From: Chitinophagaceae bacterium
Lineage (GTDB): Bacteria; Bacteroidota; Bacteroidia; Chitinophagales; Chitinophagaceae
Direction: 5' to 3'
Assembly: GCA_020853515.1 (NCBI GenBank)
Contig: JADYYU010000075.1
Coordinates: 1-19,750 of the forward strand
DNA length: 19,750 bases
Both the position numbers and the translations under genes were made by a program. Of this stretch, positions 8,601-13,430 are shown in pieces; within the stretch, counting starts at the first letter, position 1, and each line of letters begins with the position of its first letter. The notes under the pieces are model-generated. The model was not told where the DNA came from. It searched no databases and saw only the letters and a list, made by a program, of their open reading frames with translations.

Positions 8601-11366
8601 CATTTATATTGGAGTTTGAAAGGACTCATGGTTGACCTGGTGATCTGGAACGATGATCATAGTGGCTACAGGCAGGAGCTGCATAATCAGATACTTGGTC
8701 TGATTGCCCCTGAAATGGGCAATGAGCTCAAAGAAAAACCCGGCGGGATCTTTATCCGTTCGGTTGAACATATTTCACACGAAGACAGGATCTTATTTGA
8801 ATCTGTTGCCCATGTGATCATTGCTGACCGCTACGGCACGTTGGAAGAGCAGATTAACCGGCGGTCAAAAATAAAAATGACCATCCCTCATTTTTCACTC
8901 TCAAAATCACTGCCGGCAGCATATACATCGCTCGGGCAGCGGACTGATCTGCTTTTTTACAACGGAATCGGAGGTTTTAGTCCAGAAGGAAATGAATATA
9001 TAATTTACACCACGCCGGAGCTTAGCACCCCGGCACCCTGGATCAATGTATTGGCTAATGCAGCCTTTGGTAGTATTGTCACCGAAAGCGGGCAATCCTA
9101 TACCTGGGTTGAGAATGCCCACGAAATCAGACTCACACCCTGGAATAATGATCCTGTCACCGATCTGAAAGGAGAAGTATTTTATTTAAGAGATGAACTC
9201 AACGGAAATTTTTGGTCTCCTGCACCCCTTCCTTGCCGAGGACGGTCATTGTATGTCAGTACGCATGGTTTTGGATACAGTAAATTTCAACATAGTGAAG
9301 ACGGAATTTATTCTGAAATGATGATGTACACAGATATAGAATTACCAGTTAAGTATATTGTTATAAAATTGCATAATCAGTCAGGCAGACCACGTCGGAT
9401 TTCGGCAACAGGATATGTAGAATGGGTGCTGGGTGATACCCGTTCGAAGTATTTAAAGCACACTGTTACAGAAATTGACGAAAGCAGCGGCGCATTGTTG
9501 GCAAGCAATGTATATAGTTCCGAATTTGCGGGCAGAGTTGCTTTTTTTGACACAGATAGTCGGAATCGTTTTTTTACTACTGATCGTACTGAGTTCATTG
9601 GTCGTAATGGTACACTTGCTGATCCGGAAGGGTTGCACAAAGCACGCCTTTCAGGCAAAACCGGTGCTGCACTGGATCCCTGCGCCGTGTTGCAGGTTGC
9701 TTATGATTTAGCAGAAGACGAAGAACGCGAACTGATTTTCAGACTGGGTGCCGGCACAAGCAGACAACATGCACTCGAAATAATCCAACATTGTGAAGGT
9801 CATGCCGCTTCGGCTGCTGCATTACATCAGGTGAATATTTATTGGAGGAAGGCATTAGGGGCCGTGCAAATGCAAACACCGGATCTCGCTTTTAATATAT
9901 TGAGCAACGGCTGGCTCAATTATCAAACCTTATCAGGCAGACTATGGGCCCGTAGCGGGTTCTACCAGTCGGGTGGTGCATTTGGATTCAGGGATCAGTT
10001 GCAGGATGTGATTTCCTTATTGCATTCACAGCCCTTACTTTGCCGCTCGCAAATTCTGCTATGTGCCTCCCGTCAGTTCAGGGAAGGTGACGTGCAACAT
10101 TGGTGGCATCCACCCTCAGGGCGTGGTGTGCGTACTACCTGCTCAGACGATTACCTGTGGTTGCCATTTGTGGTTTGTAAATACATCACGACTACAGATG
10201 ATACCGCAATCTTAGAAGAGCAAATCCATTATCTGGAAGGCCGGTTGCTGAATGAGGCTGAAGATTCCTATTACGACCTCCCGATCAGATCAGATACGAT
10301 CGCAGGTCTTTACGAGCATTGTGTGAAGGCCATCAGTTACGCCTTGAAATTTGGAGCACATGGCCTGCCGTTTATCGGTTCCGGTGATTGGAATGATGGC
10401 ATGGATAAAGTGGGCAATCAGGGCCGAGGTGAAAGTGTCTGGCTTGCGTTTTTTTTATACGATATTTTAATGCGCTTTGAAAAAATCGCCTTGCTTAAAA
10501 GTGATTTCAGCTTTGCGAAGAAGTGCACTGATGAGGCCGCACTATTAAAGTCTAATATCAGGCAACATGGATGGGATGGTCAGTGGTATCGTCGTGCCTA
10601 TTTTGATGATGGGACGCCTCTTGGTTCGCATACGAATGAAGAATGTAAAATTGATTCAATTGCCCAAAGCTGGTCGGTATTGTCGAAGGCAGGTGATGAA
10701 AATAAAATTCATGTTGCGTTGCATTCGGCCGAAAATTATCTGGTGAAGAAGGATTCAGGCTTGATTCAACTTTTTGATCCGCCGTTTGATCATTCCGCAT
10801 TAAATCCCGGCTATATTAAAGGCTATGTTCCCGGAGTACGTGAAAATGGCGGGCAATATACCCATGCCGCGATCTGGCTGGTGATGGCTTTCGCGGCAGT
10901 GGGCGACACGCAAAAAACGTGGGCTTTGCTGCAAATGATCAATCCTCTTAACCGGGGCGATACCCCCGAAAAGATCCGCGTGTATAAAACCGAACCTTAC
11001 GTCATGGCTGCCGATGTGTATGCTGAACCTTTGCATAAAGGGCAGGGGGGCTGGACTTGGTACACCGGCTCTGCGGGATGGATGTATCAGCTCATGTTGG
11101 AATCATTTATTGGCCTGCAAAGGATGGGTAGTACACTTCATTTTAAACCGTGTATTCCAAACGAATGGAAAACATTTGACATGACATACCATTATCAGTC
11201 AGGTCTGTATCAGATCCGGTTTTTGCAGGTACAGGTATCTGAAGTGAAGCAATGCCGCATCACTGTAGATGGCTCCTTGCAGCAGGATGGAATCATACAA
11301 ATGCTCGATGACGGAAAGGTACATGAGGTACTGGTAGAATTGTTCCGGACAGCCGATTCATATTAA
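2613..11366 (+). CDS. Cyclic beta-1,2-glucan synthase (GT84, glycoamylase-like/GH189-type, GH94)
   Basis: This ~2,917-residue inner-membrane enzyme matches NdvB/Cgs (about 2,830-2,870 residues), which polymerises UDP-glucose into beta-1,2-glucan, cyclises it and trims chain length. Numbering is from ATG 2613; ATG 2622 is equally possible. The frame also extends to a TTG at 2538, which I consider a poor start. In order: soluble N-terminal region; membrane helices ~440-490; GT84 domain with DTD at 657-659 and QRRHRW at 801-806; helices ~850-890 and ~977-1016; glycoamylase-like domain ~1070-1600 with SWSGSMFEYLMP around E1425, WGVSESGY around E1467 and MAHHQGMS; a first GH94-like module ~1620-2080; then the GH94 module with GFRDQLQD and GSGDWNDGMD, where the second Asp (~2595) is the expected general acid. 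No key motif is missing. It stands alone on its strand, with no NdvA-type exporter in the window. Confidence 0.95.
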   Translation: MAYMKWFGRKNNNNDFLQLLPQAISMLKKNILDPFFGDNNYDRYINEMPPLRSEIFTYEKLEQHAISLAKRHVVTESAAPEQLLKRLAENENILLEVYVLLSLSIKQNNPIAPGAEWLLDNFYLIEEQIYTGKKHLPKGYSKTLPRLFKGESAGLPRVYDMAVEIISHSDGHLDLESIKGFVKAYQTVDYLKLGELWAMPIMFRLALIENLRRLSILIAEEIANKALANKWADDLIAVAESDPKNLVLVIADMARSEPPMESTFVAELNRRLLEKGSILSLPLNWIESTLSELGFSSNELIVLDNRNQAATQVSVSNCINSFRFLSTTNWRDFVEDVSIVEDILKRDLDGVYGSMDFYTRDSYRHVVEKLAFDAGMSEQAVAEMAIDFAMKHAGAGNGQRLAHVGYYLTGKGFLLIARAAKAKRSFRQHCNKMTNERPLTVYLGGIAILCVLICSLLLVEAYTENLSSALFVAVIVFALITTTRLAVSLVNWLSTILTIPSLLPRMDFSKGIPDDAKTMVVIPTMLTNVAAIEPLLESLEVRFLANRNVNLSFALLTDFRDASTEQMPDDEEILDTVRTGIVSLNVKYDRPSNDTFLLFHRPRKWNPYDKIWMGYERKRGKLSELNALLRGGGVHNFSEIIGDRKYFSDIRYIITLDTDTQLPRDTAWKMIATMAHPLNQPVYCANKKRVTEGYSILQPRVSNSLPSADSSFYARLHGNDPGTDPYTKATSDVYQDLFLEGSFIGKGIYHIDAFEEAVKDRFPENRILSHDLLEGCYARCGLITDVQLYEEYPLRYDTDMQRRHRWIRGDWQIARWILPVVPSLSGKWYRNPLSLLSRWKIFDNVRRSLVPMCLLLLLLFGWMISSAAWFWTLAVTVIVMLPAVVNLCWDLLKKPADVDFYQHFEYSVRSALNNFIQQLLELTFLPYEAYANTDAIIRTIWRMAVSRKNLLQWNPFGNSVQRKNTVSEAYKTMWFEPAFAVIVYTYLSIWEGPVVLIALPFLTFWMCGPLIAYAINRPVEADMVNVSGEQAVYLRMLSRKIWGFFEKFVTAEDHWLPPDNYQEEPVERVAHRTSPTNIGLSLLANLTAYDFGYIHATQLIDRTENAMATLHKMDRYRGHLFNWYDTITLAPLYPKYVSTVDSGNMAAHLITLKQGLLHIADEPLISDCFLNGLSDLLHIIMSFGKRPELLISFKNEIDRIHIGNLTLHEAKETIEYLQSSFRTIASGLHTDDAELNGWVQKVESHLSSAKTNLVTLVPWLMMSKVPEKFRDQLSAMNKIPTLRELSGSDKILNLIKHVLNAEDHLDSDTQWLADYSDAVSRATLYAQKQLDSLEWLAAKCMDFANIDFDFLYDRSQNLLSIGYNVDERRRDNSFYDMLASEARLTTFIAIAQGKLPQESWFALGRQLTSQGNVPVLLSWSGSMFEYLMPLLVMPTYQNTLLDQTYHSVVQKQIEYGKQSGVPWGVSESGYNMVDAQLNYQYRAFGVPGIGFKRGLGEDLVISPYSTVMALMVTPNAAYKNLQDMKQLGFEGRYGFYEAIDYTASRLLRKQKRVVIRSFMAHHQGMSLLSLAYLLQNRPMQQRFESDVHIQSALLLLQERIPRITTFYSPSVHAGDSSFVSGSDHSIRVVNTPHTQVPEIKLLSNGRYHVMVTNSGGGYSRWKNIAVNRWREDITCDNWGSFCYIRDLDQGHFWSTAYQPTLQQGENYEAVFSEGRAEFRRRDFSLETHTEIVVSPEDDIELRRVRITNRSRKKRTLEISSYAEVVLTTPAADEAHPAFSNLFVKTEIINHRHAIIVTRRPRSEEEKPPYMFHVMKVHDAEILNISYETDRDKFIGRGNSTEKPKAMQQSEPLSGSAGSVLDPIVSVQYRIELEGNESVTVDILYGMAETKEVCLNLVEKYQQQHLFNRVLELAWTHSQVILRQMNAQVSDTQLYTRLAGSIIYANQSLRADPSVIINNKTGQSGLWRYSISGDIPIVLVQLEDASNILLIRQMLQAHLYWSLKGLMVDLVIWNDDHSGYRQELHNQILGLIAPEMGNELKEKPGGIFIRSVEHISHEDRILFESVAHVIIADRYGTLEEQINRRSKIKMTIPHFSLSKSLPAAYTSLGQRTDLLFYNGIGGFSPEGNEYIIYTTPELSTPAPWINVLANAAFGSIVTESGQSYTWVENAHEIRLTPWNNDPVTDLKGEVFYLRDELNGNFWSPAPLPCRGRSLYVSTHGFGYSKFQHSEDGIYSEMMMYTDIELPVKYIVIKLHNQSGRPRRISATGYVEWVLGDTRSKYLKHTVTEIDESSGALLASNVYSSEFAGRVAFFDTDSRNRFFTTDRTEFIGRNGTLADPEGLHKARLSGKTGAALDPCAVLQVAYDLAEDEERELIFRLGAGTSRQHALEIIQHCEGHAASAAALHQVNIYWRKALGAVQMQTPDLAFNILSNGWLNYQTLSGRLWARSGFYQSGGAFGFRDQLQDVISLLHSQPLLCRSQILLCASRQFREGDVQHWWHPPSGRGVRTTCSDDYLWLPFVVCKYITTTDDTAILEEQIHYLEGRLLNEAEDSYYDLPIRSDTIAGLYEHCVKAISYALKFGAHGLPFIGSGDWNDGMDKVGNQGRGESVWLAFFLYDILMRFEKIALLKSDFSFAKKCTDEAALLKSNIRQHGWDGQWYRRAYFDDGTPLGSHTNEECKIDSIAQSWSVLSKAGDENKIHVALHSAENYLVKKDSGLIQLFDPPFDHSALNPGYIKGYVPGVRENGGQYTHAAIWLVMAFAAVGDTQKTWALLQMINPLNRGDTPEKIRVYKTEPYVMAADVYAEPLHKGQGGWTWYTGSAGWMYQLMLESFIGLQRMGSTLHFKPCIPNEWKTFDMTYHYQSGLYQIRFLQVQVSEVKQCRITVDGSLQQDGIIQMLDDGKVHEVLVELFRTADSY

Positions 11367-11422
11367 TAATCAGCGATAAGAACAGGTTTTTTTTATCAAA
11401 TGTTGCGTGATCAACACATGGG

Positions 11423-12460
11423 TTAAGCAAGTAAAATGACTTTCAACGCTTTTTCTTTTGCCGCATGTTCAAATGTGTCATAGGCCTCTATGATCTGTGC
11501 TAATTTAAAACGATGTGTGATCAGTTTTTGCGGATCCAGTTTTTTTGATTGAACATTTTTAAACAGCATCGGTGTTGAAAAGGTATCTACAAGCCCCGTG
11601 GTAATGGTGATATTTTTCGACCACAGTTTTTCAAGATGAAGCACTGCACTTTTACCATGAACCCCAATATTGGCAATGGTACCACCTGCACCGATGATGG
11701 CAGTGCATAATTCAAAAGTTTCCGGAATCCCGACTGCTTCTATGGCCGTGTCGACCCCTTTGTTGTTAGTAATTTTCAATACGGATTCAAGCGCATTTTC
11801 AAGACTGTTATTGACTATATGGGTTGCGCCAAAAGTAACAGCAACGTTCAGCCGGTTAACGTCAGGATCTATCATAATAATTTGAGCGGGTGAGTAAAAC
11901 TGTGCAGTCAGTAAGGCTGCCAGACCGATAGGTCCTGCCCCTGCAATTGCTATTGTATCACCCGGTTTAACCCTGCCGTTCAGCACCCCGCATTCAAATC
12001 CGGTCGGTAAAATATCGCTGAGCATCACAAGGGCTTCTTCATCTGCACCCGCTGGAATAGGGTACAAACTACTATCAGCAAAAGGAATCCGGACATACTC
12101 TGCCTGCGTGCCATCAATCGTATTGCCGAGTATCCAGCCACCGTGTTCACAATGTGAGTACATCGCTTTACGGCAATATCCGCATTTTCCACAGGAACTG
12201 ATGCAGGAAATCAAAACATGGTCTCCGATGTTGAAATTGTTGACTGCTGATCCCTTCTCCTCTATAATCCCAACTCCTTCATGGCCGATAATACGGCCTG
12301 CGGTAACCGAGGCTACATCCCCTTTTAGGATATGCAAATCAGTACCGCAGATAGTTGTTACAGATATTTTTACAATAACATCTGTGGAGTCGATGAGGAC
12401 TGGTTTGTCTTTTTCTTCCCAGGTTTTTTTTCCGGGGCCGTGATATACAAGTGCTTTCAT
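11423..12460 (-). CDS. Zinc-dependent, probably NAD-linked alcohol dehydrogenase (MDR family)
   Basis: This 345-residue medium-chain dehydrogenase is of the usual family length. I chose ATG 12460 (MKALVYHG...) because homologues begin with this first beta-strand; the frame extends to 12532, but that extension is not family-like. Catalytic zinc ligands are visible as C38 (TICGTD), H60-E61 (GHEGVG) and probably D149 (MLSDILPTGFEC), the arrangement known from bacterial secondary-alcohol dehydrogenases. The structural zinc site is C90, C93, C96 and C104. The Rossmann glycine motif GAGPIG is at ~174-179, and D198 after the second strand (IIMIDPD) suggests NAD rather than NADP. The substrate is probably a short or secondary alcohol, or its aldehyde/ketone, but cannot be fixed from sequence. 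The gene converges on the glucan synthase with only 56 bases between the stops and appears monocistronic. Confidence 0.92.
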   Translation of the reverse strand: MKALVYHGPGKKTWEEKDKPVLIDSTDVIVKISVTTICGTDLHILKGDVASVTAGRIIGHEGVGIIEEKGSAVNNFNIGDHVLISCISSCGKCGYCRKAMYSHCEHGGWILGNTIDGTQAEYVRIPFADSSLYPIPAGADEEALVMLSDILPTGFECGVLNGRVKPGDTIAIAGAGPIGLAALLTAQFYSPAQIIMIDPDVNRLNVAVTFGATHIVNNSLENALESVLKITNNKGVDTAIEAVGIPETFELCTAIIGAGGTIANIGVHGKSAVLHLEKLWSKNITITTGLVDTFSTPMLFKNVQSKKLDPQKLITHRFKLAQIIEAYDTFEHAAKEKALKVILLA

Positions 12461-12632
12461 AGGATATATTGAATAGTAATGAATGAAATAAAAAACAAGC
12501 AGCCTGCCTGAATTGGTCAGGTGACTGTACACTGCAAAATGACAACGTGTCGAATTAATTTTTTGGTATCAGGAAGTCGTGAATTTGTTGCTGTTTCGAT
12601 ACTCAATCATTTTATTCGCTCGCTATACACCC

Positions 12633-12656
12633 TGTACATTGATCAGTACAAAGTTA
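12633..12656 (-). promoter_or_regulatory. Weak candidate -7 element with overlapping dyad upstream of the dehydrogenase
   Basis: The minus strand reads TAACTTTG at 12656-12649, an exact TAnnTTTG match. A short dyad TGTAC-N8-GTACA (12633-12650) overlaps its downstream edge, where an operator could act. There is no TTG at the expected -33 distance, and the resulting leader to ATG 12460 would be about 180 bases, so this may be chance. Confidence 0.22.
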
Positions 12657-12712
12657 TGCTGCATGCACTCACATTCTTTATACTACAGGTAGTTTCATTT
12701 GCATGATTAACC

Positions 12713-12761
12713 CCGGTTTTGCGTTCAGTAATCCTGGTGACATAATACAATTCAAAACCGG
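12713..12761. repeat. Nine-base perfect inverted repeat with 31-base loop
   Basis: CCGGTTTTG at 12713-12721 is the exact reverse complement of CAAAACCGG at 12753-12761. It lies about 200 bases downstream of the membrane-protein stop on the minus strand. No T-tract follows directly on either strand, so it is not a standard terminator, and a chance origin is quite possible. Confidence 0.35.
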
Positions 12762-12964
12762 TGAAATTCTTATTTTGCGATCAGTTTTTTGATCAGCCGA
12801 TTTGTAAGGCATACAGGTTTGACCCTGCAAGTTTTTTACAGTAAAGGATTGTTTTATCAAACACATCGGCATGTTTTGATGATGCTGCTTTTTATCTGCA
12901 ATATACCTTCTGTTGTGACGAGTTATGCCAACTGATTTATGGTGGTATGATCGGATTTTTGCAG

Positions 12965-13381
12965 CTATTTTGGAGGCTTTGATTTCTCCGTTTTCTGCGA
13001 CTGAATTTTTCTGAATAAAAAAAATAAAACACTGCAACTTAAATACGGAATGGTAGACAAGGCGATTTTGTAATTATGTGCTATAAAACCGATCAGCAGC
13101 ACAAACAGTACGAAGGCACTCATCAGAAGCACGGCTATAAGATTCAAAACCCTGTTCGGTTTTCTGCTGCAAGCTGAAATGAGCGTCAGGGAAAGTGCGC
13201 CGATCAGCATTACGATGATTGGGTGGGTGAGCGTTTCAAGAGAATTTGCTTTTTTAGTGAAAATGAGCATAGCTAATTCAAACATGAAATGGGCTTGTGT
13301 TTTTCCCCACTCAAGATAGAGTAAAAAAAAGGAGAAAAACAAACCGGCATTGATCACTCTGATTTTATCACAAGCTTTCAT
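12965..13381 (-). CDS. Small four-helix membrane protein of unknown function
   Basis: This 138-residue protein has about four hydrophobic segments: residues ~9-24 (LFFSFFLLYLEWG), ~54-71, ~78-103 and ~110-123. The C-terminal tail is basic and hydrophilic (KIQSQKTEKSKPPK). The arrangement, with YLEWG at the end of the first helix, resembles small inner-membrane proteins of unknown function seen in Bacteroidota. I cannot assign an activity. It starts 49 bases after the stop of the 999-residue propeller gene on the same strand, with no terminator visible between them, so the two are probably co-transcribed. An overlapping minus-strand ORF in another frame (12678-13037) is a shadow. Confidence that it is a real gene is good because the helix pattern spans the whole frame. 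Confidence 0.75.
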   Translation of the reverse strand: MKACDKIRVINAGLFFSFFLLYLEWGKTQAHFMFELAMLIFTKKANSLETLTHPIIVMLIGALSLTLISACSRKPNRVLNLIAVLLMSAFVLFVLLIGFIAHNYKIALSTIPYLSCSVLFFLFRKIQSQKTEKSKPPK

Positions 13382-13430
13382 GTACTTAAATTAATGGTAA
13401 GTTGCTATGGTTTGGAGAAACGGCAGTACG

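Larger units (their letters stand above)
12461..12964. other. Gene-free intergenic stretch of about 500 bases
   Basis: It lies between the 5' end of the dehydrogenase and the 3' end of the small membrane protein, both on the minus strand. Short ORFs exist on both strands, but their predicted products have no domain, signal peptide or family resemblance and are rich in stop-poor, low-information sequence. I see no tRNA, no CRISPR and no clear terminator. The only structures are the dyad at 12633-12650 and the 9-base inverted repeat at 12713-12761. Confidence 0.6.

Noticed and set aside
9377..9658. 93-codon antisense ORF, and other ORFs inside the glucan synthase
   Set aside because: They are shadows of the long coding frame, without domain or signal features of their own.
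11401..11416. Possible bidirectional terminator between the glucan synthase and the dehydrogenase (TGTTG-N6-CAACA)
   Set aside because: The stem has only five pairs with little GC. The nearby T8 run (11385-11392) is not directly after the stem on either strand.
12774..12800. GATCA-N6-TGATC hairpin in the gap downstream of the membrane-protein gene
   Set aside because: The stem has five AT-rich pairs and no T-tract; short GATC-containing dyads are expected by chance.
12678..13037. 119-codon minus-strand ORF overlapping the membrane-protein gene
   Set aside because: Its sequence has no hydrophobic pattern, signal peptide or family-like motif, and its first 70 bases overlap the better supported 12965-13381 gene in another frame.
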